NCBI RefSeq assembly: GCF_003254115.1
Contig: NZ_QKZV01000009.1
Coordinates: forward strand, 54,681 to 118,680
Reading direction: 5' to 3'
DNA: 64,000 bases
From: Hydrotalea sandarakina
Lineage (GTDB): Bacteria > Bacteroidota > Bacteroidia > Chitinophagales > Chitinophagaceae
Shown here: positions 19,550 to 28,360 of the stretch, one piece after another
How the letters are laid out: every line of letters starts with the position of its first letter
Numbering within the stretch: position 1 is the stretch's first letter
Program-made: the position numbers and the translations under genes
The notes under the pieces: generated by a model
What the model was told of the DNA's origin: nothing
What the model saw: only the letters and a program-made list of their open reading frames with translations
The model's database searches: none

Positions 19550-20053
19550 ATGAAACAACTCATCATTGTAAGGCATGCAAAAACCAACATTGATGCCCCA
19601 ACAGATTTTGAAAGAACCTTAACAGAAAAAGGGCACAACGAAGCGGATGAAATGGCGCAAAAATTATTGCATGAAAATATTAAGCTCGATGCTATAATAT
19701 CCAGTAATGCAGTAAGGGCTTTAAGTACTGCAAAGCATTTTTTAAAGGCATATCAACACAATGGAATGTTGTTAAATCAATCCATCATTGAAGCACCGGA
19801 GTTGTATAATGCAGATGTATCTACATTTTTTGAAGTAGTAGAAGGGTTAGATGACAGCATACAATCCATTGCGCTTTTTTCACACAATAACGGTATATCA
19901 GAGTTTGCATACAAATGCTCGAACTATAGAAATGACATTGTACCGTTACCAACATGTGGTATGGTAGGCATTCAAGTGAATACGGAAAGTTGGCAGCAAT
20001 TTGGAACGGCAACTAAGCAATTTTTGTTTTTTTACGCCCCCCAAAAAAATTAA
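19550..20053 (+). CDS. SixA-like histidine phosphatase
   Basis: 167-aa histidine phosphatase of the small SixA branch. The catalytic RHA motif is IVRHAKT (residues 6-12), and the second His is in FSHNNGISEFA, as in SixA phosphohistidine phosphatases. In other bacteria SixA removes phosphate from histidine phosphocarrier proteins; the target here is unknown. It lies 14 bp downstream of the purF-like gene and its last 41 bp overlap, tail to tail, with the end of the EamA transporter gene. Confidence 0.85.
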   Translation: MKQLIIVRHAKTNIDAPTDFERTLTEKGHNEADEMAQKLLHENIKLDAIISSNAVRALSTAKHFLKAYQHNGMLLNQSIIEAPELYNADVSTFFEVVEGLDDSIQSIALFSHNNGISEFAYKCSNYRNDIVPLPTCGMVGIQVNTESWQQFGTATKQFLFFYAPQKN

Positions 20054-20948
20054 ATATATTTTTTTTAACATTCACCAAAAACACGCCGGCAAAAATGCAA
20101 ATTCCGGCAAACAATTTTACTAAGGTAAATTGTTCACCCAAAAGCCATACAGCAATAATAGCGGCAAATACAGGTTGCGTATATATATAACTGCCGGTAG
20201 CCGATGCACCTATTTTCGAAATGCCATACACATTAAACAAGTAGGCCACAAAAGTTGCTCCTACACAAATCAATGCCAGCATTAACCATTCAAAAGCACC
20301 AAACAATTGCCAATTGGTTTTAAAAAAATCGTTCCAACAAAAGGGTATTAAAAAAATTGCACCAAACGTAAATACCCAGCGCATTACATGCAATGGTGAA
20401 TAATTTTGCATTAATGGTCTTACCCAAACCATATAAAAAGCATACGAAATTGCATTGATGAGAATATACATATCACCTAACAAACTATCTTGCTTGTTAG
20501 GTGTATTTTGTTTTAACACTATCAGCATGGCTGCGCCACCAACCCCTAAAATCAATCCTAAAATTTTAACAAGCGTTAACCGTTCTTGCAAAATCCAGGC
20601 AGCAATGAATGTAATAAAGATAGGTGTTGCCAGTGCTAATAAAGAAGCATGAATAGAAGAAGTTAGTGATAAACCTTTTATAAAAAACAACTGATTAATA
20701 GTTACCCCGGTCAGTCCGCATAACATAAACAAAGGCACATGCTTGCTTTGAATACCGGCATTTCCAACAGGTTTAATAATGTACAACAACCAAAACAATA
20801 GCAATGCAGTAACTACCCTTGCAAAATTCAATCCAAAAGGTAAAATATATTGTGGCGTTATGTGTTTAACAGCCGCATAATTTACACCAAATAATAAATT
20901 GGTAATAATTACCGCAACGTGCGCTTTCCATTTGTTGTTCACAAACAT
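20013..20948 (-). CDS. EamA/DMT-family transporter
   Basis: 311-aa inner-membrane protein with about ten hydrophobic segments arranged as two EamA repeats (roughly 10-140 and 155-290). It belongs to the drug/metabolite transporter superfamily (RhaT/YdcZ-like group); substrate not predictable. The basic tail FFGGRKKTKIA is expected in the cytoplasm. Its 3' end overlaps the SixA-like gene by 41 bp in the opposite direction. A TATATTTG element just before the start would give a very short or absent leader. Confidence 0.86.
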   Translation of the reverse strand: MFVNNKWKAHVAVIITNLLFGVNYAAVKHITPQYILPFGLNFARVVTALLLFWLLYIIKPVGNAGIQSKHVPLFMLCGLTGVTINQLFFIKGLSLTSSIHASLLALATPIFITFIAAWILQERLTLVKILGLILGVGGAAMLIVLKQNTPNKQDSLLGDMYILINAISYAFYMVWVRPLMQNYSPLHVMRWVFTFGAIFLIPFCWNDFFKTNWQLFGAFEWLMLALICVGATFVAYLFNVYGISKIGASATGSYIYTQPVFAAIIAVWLLGEQFTLVKLFAGICIFAGVFLVNVKKNIFNFFGGRKKTKIA

Positions 20949-20952
20949 ATTG

Positions 20953-20960
20953 CAAATATA
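20953..20960 (-). promoter_or_regulatory. Candidate -7 element of the EamA gene
   Basis: Minus-strand TATATTTG, an exact TAnnTTTG match. The predicted RNA start is at or next to the ATG (20948), suggesting a leaderless transcript; no TTTG at the -33 position. Confidence 0.4.
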
Positions 20961-20984
20961 ACGGTATGGGTATTGCTTATTCCA

Positions 20985-22064
20985 TTAATTAGGCAACAGG
21001 TCAATTAATTTTTGCGGGGTAAAGACTTCGGGTTGAATGGCAGCAAAATCATATTGCTCTAACATGGGCAAATGTTTGCTTAAATTAAGGGAGTGTTGTG
21101 GCACCATTAAACCCATTTTTAATGCATGTAATCTCTCAGCCAAATACACTTGTTCTGTTTGTCCGGGTGTTGGAATAAATAAACATTTTTTTTGAAGACA
21201 TAGTAATTCCATTACCGAAGTGTAACCACTTCGTGCAATTACAAAACGACTTGATTGTATAATCTGTTGCAAGTCATTTTGTGATGCATGGTTTAAAATG
21301 TGGTGCTTTGAACGAATTAATGTACTTGACATTTCGGGCTGCCCTAATAAAATAATAATTTGTGCATGAATGTTTTCTGTTTGCTCAATTATCATTTTCT
21401 GCAACAAACTGCGTTGCGGTTCGGGCCCTGATAATAAAAAACAATAATCATATTGATATTTCGGTTGCTGTGGTACTGCCAAATTAAACCTGCATAACAA
21501 ACCCAAATAACTAACAGGCACTTTAGGAAATTGATTTGGATGTGATAAGATACCCGCAATGCCACCATTCAAACCCATATCGGGCACCCAACATTCATTA
21601 AACCTTTGAATATAATTGTAATTAATACGCTGTAACAAAGAGCGCATCCAATTGTATGGCGCCATAATGGTTAACTGATGCGTGATGAATGTACAATGTA
21701 TTTGTGGATGATACATTCCAAAACGGTTATCACTAATTACCCAATGAATTTGGTATTGTTTTACCAGTTTTTTAAGTATTTGGTTTTCATGTCGAATAGC
21801 CCTTAATATTTTAGGCACTTGCAACATTAATTTAAAGGGAAGTGCAAAACCACTTTTAGCGTATTGTACGGAATAACCGGGAATAGGCACTATTGTAATT
21901 TCAGGAAATTCGGTTTTTAATAATTGTATTGATTTTCCTGAAGCTGCCACAGTTACATCATATCCATTGATTATCAATGCTTTAATAATCGGAATACAAC
22001 GGGTTGCATGCCCCAACCCCCAATCGAGGGGGGTTACCAGCACATTTTTTCCATAAATTTTCAC
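20985..22064 (-). CDS. Family 28-like glycosyltransferase
   Basis: Glycosyltransferase with a GT-B fold, related to MurG/MGDG-synthase type enzymes. The N-terminal motif is NVLVTPLDWGLGHATRCIPIIKAL; the donor-binding C-terminal half has RFVIARSGYTSVMELLCLQKKCLFIPTPGQTEQ with the family Gly-rich and EQ signature. Acceptor unknown. GTG 22064 is preferred as start (359 aa): it puts the first strand at the N-terminus, while a frame to 22166 would add 34 residues of poor composition and overlap the divergent lipoprotein gene at 22140. Confidence 0.8.
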   Translation of the reverse strand: MKIYGKNVLVTPLDWGLGHATRCIPIIKALIINGYDVTVAASGKSIQLLKTEFPEITIVPIPGYSVQYAKSGFALPFKLMLQVPKILRAIRHENQILKKLVKQYQIHWVISDNRFGMYHPQIHCTFITHQLTIMAPYNWMRSLLQRINYNYIQRFNECWVPDMGLNGGIAGILSHPNQFPKVPVSYLGLLCRFNLAVPQQPKYQYDYCFLLSGPEPQRSLLQKMIIEQTENIHAQIIILLGQPEMSSTLIRSKHHILNHASQNDLQQIIQSSRFVIARSGYTSVMELLCLQKKCLFIPTPGQTEQVYLAERLHALKMGLMVPQHSLNLSKHLPMLEQYDFAAIQPEVFTPQKLIDLLPN

Positions 22065-22139
22065 CGAATAATTGTTAAGGCTGTTTTTTTTTCCCAATTT
22101 ATACCGTATTTTTATTTTTTCACACCTAGATGTTAACTT

Positions 22140-22271
22140 ATGTTTCAACAGCGCAACAAAATACAACTTGTTCTGTTAATACTTATGATGATGGCTTTAG
22201 CATCGTGTGGAATTTTAGGAAAATCAAATTATAAAAAGCACTGTATGTGTCCGGTTTATAAACCCGTATAA
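22140..22271 (+). CDS. Small lipoprotein, 43 aa
   Basis: Reading ATG 22140 to TAA gives 43 residues: a basic start (FQQRNK), a hydrophobic stretch (LVLLILMMMALA), a lipobox ASCG with the lipid-bearing Cys23, then only 20 mature residues ending CMCPVYKPV with a Cys-x-Cys pair. This is a signal-peptidase-II lipoprotein layout. No named family is recognised. It starts a two-gene unit with the 82-aa gene 36 bp on and is divergent from the glycosyltransferase. The mature part is too short for a folded domain; the CMC pair may bind a metal or form disulfides. Confidence 0.65.
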   Translation: MFQQRNKIQLVLLILMMMALASCGILGKSNYKKHCMCPVYKPV

Positions 22272-22307
22272 ATATTTCTTTTAACCCCCCAAACGAATGA
22301 AATAAAT

Positions 22308-22556
22308 ATGAAAAACGGTAGTAGAGATCTTTTAGTACTTTCTAAAAGTGAATTTATTGGCCCCGATGACTTTGCCAATGAAGTTGCACAGTTAAACCTA
22401 TTGTTACATCGTGCCGAAAATTTTAGAAATTATTGTATAGCCAACGAATTAATTGATCTTAACCGATCGAAAATTATTCGTTCGCAACATTTAATGCAAC
22501 AAGCTATTAAAGATCGTTTGCACAAACCTTTTGTATTTATTTGCAATAAAAACTAG
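22308..22556 (+). CDS. Hypothetical protein, 82 aa
   Basis: Unrecognised small soluble protein without signal peptide or membrane segment. It is mostly predicted helical, with two Cys (in RNYCIAN and FICNKN). Codon use resembles that of its neighbours and the next features are clean: 36 bp after the lipoprotein gene and a terminator 57 bp downstream, so the ORF is likely real. Function unknown. Confidence 0.6.
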   Translation: MKNGSRDLLVLSKSEFIGPDDFANEVAQLNLLLHRAENFRNYCIANELIDLNRSKIIRSQHLMQQAIKDRLHKPFVFICNKN

Positions 22557-22612
22557 TTTCGCTTCATTCATTTCTGCAACTTAATTATATTTTCCTAACA
22601 TAATACATTTTA

Positions 22613-22639
22613 AAAAGGCTGCATTGATTGCAGCCTTTT
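22613..22639. terminator. Bidirectional terminator
   Basis: AAAAGGCTGCA (22613-22623), five-base loop, TGCAGCCTTTT (22629-22639). It lies between the convergent 82-aa gene and aminotransferase gene and has T runs on both strands. Confidence 0.88.
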
Positions 22640-22660
22640 AATTGGTTTTAAATTTTTCAT

Positions 22661-23920
22661 TTATTGAAGAGAAGCCAAAGCTTTTTCTAACCCGGAAAGC
22701 ATTGGTTCAATATCAGCTTCACGACAAGTTCCTACACTTAATCTATACCAATTACTATTTACATCGGCTCCAAATGCATAAAAAGGAACAATGGCAATTT
22801 TAGCCTCCGACAAAATGTAATGAGTAACTGCTTCCTGATTATTTAACACTTCACCGTTAGGTGTTTTTTTGCCAACTAAATTTATTTGAACCGTTAAATA
22901 AATGGCAGCCTGTGGCGCAATTGCATCAACGGCATACCCCTTGCGTTGCAGAGATTTTACACCTTCATATATTCGGTTTAACCTTAATGCCAGGGCTTGC
23001 TTGTATTGGCGCAAATATTTTTCAATAGCTTCATGTTGAAGTAAGTACTTGGCAACAGCTTGTTGCTCAGCCATGGGTGCCCATGCACCCAAGTGACTTA
23101 AAATAGCTTTCATTTTAGCTATGATGGCAGCAGGACCAAATGCCCAACCAACTCTAACACCTGTAGCGGCAAATGCTTTTGAAATACCATCAATAAATAT
23201 GGTATAGTTTCGCATTTCAGGTCTTAATGTAACGGGGTTATGATGATGTATGGAACCATAAGTAAGTGTCCAATACATTTGATCGAACATTACATATAAT
23301 TTTTTTGCATCATCAGGTCTGCTGTTATTCTCAGCTATTACCAAATCACATATTTTTTCAAGTTCTTCCTTTGATAATGTTGTACCTGTGGGGTTTTGAG
23401 GTGTACACAAACAAAGTAACGTAGCCCCCTTTATGTGTTTAGCAATATCCTCGGCCGTAGGCATAAAATTATTTTCAGGAGTACAATAAATTGTACAATG
23501 CTGGCCGCCGGTTAAATGCACATAATGATTATTATTCCATGATGGCACACCATAAATTACCTTATCACCTGCATCAACCAATGTTTGAAACAAAGCATAA
23601 ATTAAAGGGCGTCCTCCCGATGCAATTTGTATTTCGTTATCATTATAGTTTAACCCCTCATACTTAGCAATAAAAGCAGCAACCGCTTTCCTTAAAGAAA
23701 CTATACCATCGGCAGGCGGGTAGTTGGTATATTTTTGTTGATAACTTTCTATAATCAGTTGTTCCAATTCAATCGGAATAGGAAATACAGAAGAATCAAA
23801 ATCGCCTATAGTAAAATTGTATATTTTTTCGCCTTGCTTAATTCTTTGGCTAATGGCATTTCCCAACTTAACTATTTCGCTTCCAATAAGGCTTTCAGCC
23901 AGTTTACTCACTCTTGTCAT
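22661..23920 (-). CDS. PLP-dependent aminotransferase, class I/II
   Basis: 419-aa fold-type I aminotransferase, closest in appearance to aspartate/aromatic aminotransferases. The internal aldimine lysine is in FIDGISKAFAATGVRVGW, the PLP-ring Asp/Tyr region is KLYVMFDQMYW, CTPQNPTG is the conserved Asn-Pro block, and WYRLSVGTCREAD holds the substrate-carboxylate Arg. Family motif ASGGRPLIYALF replaces the usual GxxxAL. The precise amino acid is not predictable. Monocistronic, with a terminator downstream. Confidence 0.87.
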   Translation of the reverse strand: MTRVSKLAESLIGSEIVKLGNAISQRIKQGEKIYNFTIGDFDSSVFPIPIELEQLIIESYQQKYTNYPPADGIVSLRKAVAAFIAKYEGLNYNDNEIQIASGGRPLIYALFQTLVDAGDKVIYGVPSWNNNHYVHLTGGQHCTIYCTPENNFMPTAEDIAKHIKGATLLCLCTPQNPTGTTLSKEELEKICDLVIAENNSRPDDAKKLYVMFDQMYWTLTYGSIHHHNPVTLRPEMRNYTIFIDGISKAFAATGVRVGWAFGPAAIIAKMKAILSHLGAWAPMAEQQAVAKYLLQHEAIEKYLRQYKQALALRLNRIYEGVKSLQRKGYAVDAIAPQAAIYLTVQINLVGKKTPNGEVLNNQEAVTHYILSEAKIAIVPFYAFGADVNSNWYRLSVGTCREADIEPMLSGLEKALASLQ

Positions 23921-23986
23921 TACTATTGTTTTATTGATAAAAACTTACAATTGTTAGTAAAATTAAGGTTTTAGCCCCGGTTAGCC

Positions 23987-24016
23987 ATAAAAAAAGGCTC
24001 CGATAATGGGAGCCTT
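23987..24016 (-). terminator. Terminator after msrB
   Basis: AAGGCTCC (23994-24001) / GGAGCCTT (24009-24016) with seven A before it on the plus strand, i.e. a U run for the minus-strand msrB transcript. Confidence 0.85.
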
Positions 24017-24036
24017 CATACTAATTTTCCGTTCAA

Positions 24037-24591
24037 TCAATGATTGGCATTGTATTTTTTTTCTGCCTCTTGTGCTTTTTTAAAATCAAGTACAACACCA
24101 TTAATGCAGTAGCGCAAACCGGTGGGCGGCGGACCATCTTCAAAAACATGTCCTAAATGCGACTTACAACGCCCACATTCCACTTCAGTTCGTTTCATGC
24201 CATAACTGTTATCGGGTAAATAAATCACCGATGTTTTACTGATTGGCTCATAAAAACTAGGCCACCCGCAACCACTGTCAAATTTAGTATCACTTCTAAA
24301 TAAGGGGTTACCGCAAACAGCACAATAATAAGTGCCCACTTCATGAAAGTTTTCAAACTTACTTGTAAAAGGCCGCTCCGTTCCTTTTTGGCGAGCAATA
24401 TAATACAGTTCAGGCGAAAGAATTTTTTTCCATTCAGCATCGGTTTTTATGTAATTATTAGTACCACCACCTTGCTGCGATTGGTTTGTTACGCTATCCA
24501 TATGATTAATTTTTGTTTTTGGTTGCCCTGAACAACTCAGCATGCTTGATAAAAGCAGCAACAACACTGCAAACGATAAAAAGGGCTTCAT
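24037..24591 (-). CDS. msrB: Peptide-methionine (R)-S-oxide reductase, lipoprotein form
   Basis: Repairs R-methionine sulfoxide in proteins. The signal ends in the lipobox SMLSC (Cys20), so this MsrB is anchored in the envelope. The SelR domain spans about 48-175: zinc cysteines in CAVC and CGRC, the SGCGWPSF block, and the catalytic Cys162 in [12 protein letters not shown] Thr/Gln/Gly-rich linker separates the anchor from the domain. 184 aa. An envelope location fits defence against oxidants outside the cytoplasm. No msrA is adjacent. Confidence 0.95.
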   Translation of the reverse strand: MKPFLSFAVLLLLLSSMLSCSGQPKTKINHMDSVTNQSQQGGGTNNYIKTDAEWKKILSPELYYIARQKGTERPFTSKFENFHEVGTYYCAVCGNPLFRSDTKFDSGCGWPSFYEPISKTSVIYLPDNSYGMKRTEVECGRCKSHLGHVFEDGPPPTGLRYCINGVVLDFKKAQEAEKKYNANH

Positions 24592-24747
24592 TCGATAAAT
24601 TTTTTAAAAAACATTCAATTCCAAACAAATGACATATAAAGTTACGAAAAGCTGCTGGTATTGGATTTTGTATAATACTTAGCAAATTTTAATAACAGCT
24701 ATTCAATATCATTGTTCAATTGTTAAGGAAATGTAAAGTGCAACACT

Positions 24748-24755
24748 TATATTTG
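24748..24755 (+). promoter_or_regulatory. Candidate -7 element of adk
   Basis: TATATTTG matches TAnnTTTG exactly, predicting a leader of about 24 nt; no clear -33. Confidence 0.45.
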
Positions 24756-24783
24756 TTCCTCACAATAAATTGAGTGCGAGGCT

Positions 24784-25362
24784 ATGTTTAATATTATTCT
24801 GTTTGGCCCTCCCGGTAGTGGAAAAGGTACACAAAGTGAAAAGTTAGTGGCGCAATACCAATTAAAACATTTAAGCACCGGCGATTTACTGCGAAGTGAA
24901 ATTGCAGCCCAAACCCCCTTAGGTTTAGAAGCGAAAAGTTTAATGGATAAGGGCCAATTGGTACCGGATGAAGTAGTGGTTGGAATGATTAGTTCCGCTT
25001 TAGAGCAAAATCCCAATGCCAAAGGTTTTTTATTTGATGGTTTTCCCCGAACCAAAGCACAATGTGAAGCATTAGATGCTTTATTGCAACTAAAACACAC
25101 ACAAATAAACGTTGTATTAGCCTTAGAAGTAAGTGAAGGCGAATTGATAAAACGCCTGTTAAACCGTGGTTTAACCAGTGGCAGAAGCGATGATACCAAT
25201 GAGGCTGTTATTAAAGCACGTATTGAAGAATACAATAAAAAAACGGCTGCTGTAAAAGACTACTATGCCAGATTTAAAAAAGTAGTAGACGTGAAGGGTG
25301 AAGGAACTGTTGAAGAAATTTTTAACAGTTTGTGCAGCGAAATTAACAAACGCTTGTCTTAA
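24784..25362 (+). CDS. adk: Adenylate kinase
   Basis: Interconverts ATP plus AMP and two ADP. P-loop GPPGSGKGT at 8-16, AMP site LSTGDLLR, and FDGFPRT. The LID region is short (RLLNRGLTSGRSDD), without zinc cysteines, so this is the short-form Adk of 192 aa common in Bacteroidota. Own promoter element and own terminator mark it as monocistronic. Confidence 0.97.
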   Translation: MFNIILFGPPGSGKGTQSEKLVAQYQLKHLSTGDLLRSEIAAQTPLGLEAKSLMDKGQLVPDEVVVGMISSALEQNPNAKGFLFDGFPRTKAQCEALDALLQLKHTQINVVLALEVSEGELIKRLLNRGLTSGRSDDTNEAVIKARIEEYNKKTAAVKDYYARFKKVVDVKGEGTVEEIFNSLCSEINKRLS

Positions 25363-25394
25363 TACTACGATATTAGCTACCAAAACCAACTGCT

Positions 25395-25432
25395 AACCCG
25401 CTTGAGTATAATAATCTTAAGCGGGTTTTTTT
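25395..25432 (+). terminator. Terminator after adk
   Basis: AACCCGCTT (25395-25403) / AAGCGGGTT (25419-25427) plus a T run. Confidence 0.9.
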
Positions 25433-25482
25433 ATCTTTCTTACAAAAACTAACATCCATTAGTATTAAAACTGCTTTTTACT

Positions 25483-25490
25483 TATTTTTG
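25483..25490 (+). promoter_or_regulatory. Candidate -7 element of paaZ
   Basis: TATTTTTG matches TAnnTTTG exactly, about 36 bp before the start codon; no clear -33. Confidence 0.4.
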
Positions 25491-25525
25491 AAGCACTCAT
25501 TTCATTACATTTCACAATTGTTCAC

Positions 25526-27574
25526 ATGATAATAGAAAGTTATGTTTTAGGCCGTTGGATGACAGGCAAAGGGGAAGGTCAACCTTTGTACCATGCAGTT
25601 ACAGGAGAATATATTGGATCAGCCAGTACCGAAGGGTTGAATATGGGTGAAGTGCTTGACTTTGCTCGCCAAAAAGGAAATAAAGCATTACGCAAAATGA
25701 CCTTTCAACAACGTGGCTTAATGTTAAAAGCACTGGCTTTACATTTACAGCAACACTTACCTGAATTATATAGTTTAAGTTATAAAACAGGGGCAACCAA
25801 AGCCGATAGTTGGGTTGATATTGAAGGGGGTATTGGCAATCTTTTTTCGTATGCCTCATTACGCCGAAAGTTACCCGATTTACCCTATTGGCCTGAAGGC
25901 GAAGCACATCTATTAGGTAAAGCCAAAACTTTTATGGGCCACCATTTGCTGCTGCCTAAAGAAGGAGCTGCCATACACATTAATGCCTATAACTTTCCTG
26001 TTTGGGGAATGCTGGAAAAAATTGCGGTTAATTTTATGGCGGGTGTACCTGCTATTGTAAAACCTGCTACAGTGGGCTGCTATTTAACTCAGGCTGTTGT
26101 AAAGCATATGGTGAATTCAGGAATACTACCCGAAGGGGCTTTACAATTATTATGCGGTAGTACAGGCAATTTATTAAATGAAGTAAATGCACAGGATACC
26201 ATTACGTTTACCGGTAGTGCACACACAGGTCTTCAGTTAAAAAGTAATCCTACCATTTTGCAAAACAATGTTTCTTTTACAATGGAAGCCGATTCACTCA
26301 ATGCCATTGTTTTAGCTGAAGATGTTGAACCCGGTATGCCGGAATGGGATTTATTTATTAAAGAAGTTAGACGAGAAATGACTTTAAAATGTGGGCAACG
26401 TTGCACGGGTGTTCGCCGTATTTTAGTTCCTGAAAATAAAATAGATTTAGTACAAAATGATTTATCCAAAGCATTATCACAAACTGTTATCGGCAATCCG
26501 CTGAATGAAAAAGTGAGAATGGGTAGTTTAGCCGGAAAAACACAAAAAGCAGAAGTACTAAAACAAGTTAGCCTATTATTGAAAACAAGTGAATTGGTAT
26601 ATGGCAATTTAGAAACAGTTGAGGTAGTAGATGCAAATGCGCAAGCCGGCGCATTTATCAGCCCTTTATTATTGCGTAATAACCAACCTTTACATACTTC
26701 AGAAGTACATAATATTGAAGCTTTTGGCCCTGTTTCCACTTTAATGCCTTACCGAAATTTAGAAGAAGCAATTACCATTACTAAATTAGGCAAAGGCTCA
26801 TTGGTATCTACCATTGTAACTGCTTCCCGAAATACGGCAAGAGAATATGTATTAGAAGCCGGTACTTACCATGGAAGAATTTTAATATTGAACCAACAAT
26901 GCGGAAAAGAAAATACCGGACATGGATCACCATTACCAATGCTGGTACATGGCGGACCCGGCCGTGCAGGTGGTGGCGAAGAGATGGGTGGTTTAAGAGG
27001 TATTCACCACTACATGCAACGTGTTGCACTACAGGGCTCACCCGACATGCTAACCGCTGTATTACAGCAATATCAACCCAATGCTACCGGAATTCCGGCT
27101 ACCATTCATCCTTTTAAAAAACATTTCGAAGAACTGGAAATAGGATATCAACTCATTACCAAAAGCATTACCATGACTTCGGAATTAATTGATGCTTTTG
27201 CCAATCTTTCCGGCGATCATTTTTATGCCCACTTACGAAATACCGATTTTGAAGGAACCATGTTTACACAGCAAGTTGCACATGGTTATTTACTATTAAG
27301 TTTATCGGCTGGTTTATTTGTAGATAGTTACGAGAAAAATCCGGTATTGTTGAATTATGGAATTGACGAACTTCGTTTTACTAAACCGGTATATCCGGGC
27401 ATGAGTTTTCATGTTCGCTTTACTTGTAAAGAAAAAATTAGTCAGGATAAGAAAGAACCTACTGACATTGCACGTGGCATTGTGAAATGGCTGGTTGAAA
27501 TGATTGATGATGAAAATGATGAACTTATTGGCATTGCTACAATACTTACTATGGTAAAAAAATTAGAACAATAA
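25526..27574 (+). CDS. paaZ: PaaZ: oxepin-CoA hydrolase/semialdehyde dehydrogenase fusion
   Basis: Bifunctional ring-cleavage enzyme of phenylacetate catabolism: it hydrolyses oxepin-CoA and oxidises the resulting aldehyde with NADP. Residues 1 to about 520 are an aldehyde dehydrogenase with the general-base region [12 protein letters not shown] and catalytic Cys293 in CGQRCTGV (E. coli C295). From about 535 is a MaoC-like hotdog hydratase with SGDHFYAH and [15 protein letters not shown]. At 682 aa it has the length of E. coli PaaZ. An enoyl-CoA hydratase gene follows after 10 bp, but paaABCDE and paaK are not in the window. Confidence 0.93.
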   Translation: MIIESYVLGRWMTGKGEGQPLYHAVTGEYIGSASTEGLNMGEVLDFARQKGNKALRKMTFQQRGLMLKALALHLQQHLPELYSLSYKTGATKADSWVDIEGGIGNLFSYASLRRKLPDLPYWPEGEAHLLGKAKTFMGHHLLLPKEGAAIHINAYNFPVWGMLEKIAVNFMAGVPAIVKPATVGCYLTQAVVKHMVNSGILPEGALQLLCGSTGNLLNEVNAQDTITFTGSAHTGLQLKSNPTILQNNVSFTMEADSLNAIVLAEDVEPGMPEWDLFIKEVRREMTLKCGQRCTGVRRILVPENKIDLVQNDLSKALSQTVIGNPLNEKVRMGSLAGKTQKAEVLKQVSLLLKTSELVYGNLETVEVVDANAQAGAFISPLLLRNNQPLHTSEVHNIEAFGPVSTLMPYRNLEEAITITKLGKGSLVSTIVTASRNTAREYVLEAGTYHGRILILNQQCGKENTGHGSPLPMLVHGGPGRAGGGEEMGGLRGIHHYMQRVALQGSPDMLTAVLQQYQPNATGIPATIHPFKKHFEELEIGYQLITKSITMTSELIDAFANLSGDHFYAHLRNTDFEGTMFTQQVAHGYLLLSLSAGLFVDSYEKNPVLLNYGIDELRFTKPVYPGMSFHVRFTCKEKISQDKKEPTDIARGIVKWLVEMIDDENDELIGIATILTMVKKLEQ

Positions 27575-27584
27575 AACAGGTTAT

Positions 27585-28355
27585 ATGAATAACGAGCAAG
27601 GATATGTACATGTACATCACAGCAATGGCATTAGCATGATTGAATTTTTTCATCCACAAAGCAATGCAATGCCCGGTCATCTTTTAAATGAGTTAGCCGA
27701 AGCCATTCATAACGAAAGTATTAATGCAGATATTAAAGTTATTGTACTCCGTTCAGGCGGTGAAAAAGCCTTTTGCGCCGGGGCTTCATTTGAAGAATTA
27801 GCAGCCATTCAAAATGAAACAGCCGGCCATCGTTTCTTCAGTGGCTTTGCACATGTTATTAATGCCATGCGTAAAGCACCGCAATTAATTATTGCCCGCA
27901 TTCAAGGTAAATGTGTAGGTGGAGGAGTAGGCATTGCAGCCGCTGCCGATTATGCCATTGCCACTTCGGGTGCTGATGTTAAATTAAGTGAATTAGCAGT
28001 TGGCATTGGACCTTTTGTAGTTGGGCCGGCTGTTGAAAGAAAAATTGGATTATCAGCCTTTTCACAATTAGCCATTGATGCCACCAACTGGCGTCCGGCA
28101 GAATGGGCCAAACAAAAAGGGCTTTATGCTGAATTACATGCCGATAAAGAAGGTATGGATGAAAGTATTCATCGCTTAGCTAATTTTTTGGCTCACAGTA
28201 ATTTTGATGCTATTAAAGAATTAAAACATATTTTTTGGCAAGGCACTTCACATTGGGATGAACTATTGCACCAACGCGCTGCCGTTAGTGGGAAATTAGT
28301 ATTAAGCGAACATACCAAACAATTCATTCAACATTTTAAAAACAACAAAAAATAA
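27585..28355 (+). CDS. Enoyl-CoA hydratase/isomerase (PaaF/PaaG-like)
   Basis: 256-aa crotonase-fold protein. The oxyanion-hole segments are KAFCAGASFEEL and GKCVGGGVGIAAAADYAIA, and the acid/base region is KLSELAVGIGPFVVGPAVERKIG. It is cotranscribed with paaZ, so a role in phenylacetate (oxepin isomerisation or dehydroadipyl-CoA hydration) is likely, but crotonase subfamilies cannot be separated by eye. Its stop lies 5 bp from the convergent TolC-type gene with no visible terminator. Confidence 0.85.
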   Translation: MNNEQGYVHVHHSNGISMIEFFHPQSNAMPGHLLNELAEAIHNESINADIKVIVLRSGGEKAFCAGASFEELAAIQNETAGHRFFSGFAHVINAMRKAPQLIIARIQGKCVGGGVGIAAAADYAIATSGADVKLSELAVGIGPFVVGPAVERKIGLSAFSQLAIDATNWRPAEWAKQKGLYAELHADKEGMDESIHRLANFLAHSNFDAIKELKHIFWQGTSHWDELLHQRAAVSGKLVLSEHTKQFIQHFKNNKK

Positions 28356-28360
28356 TAGCA

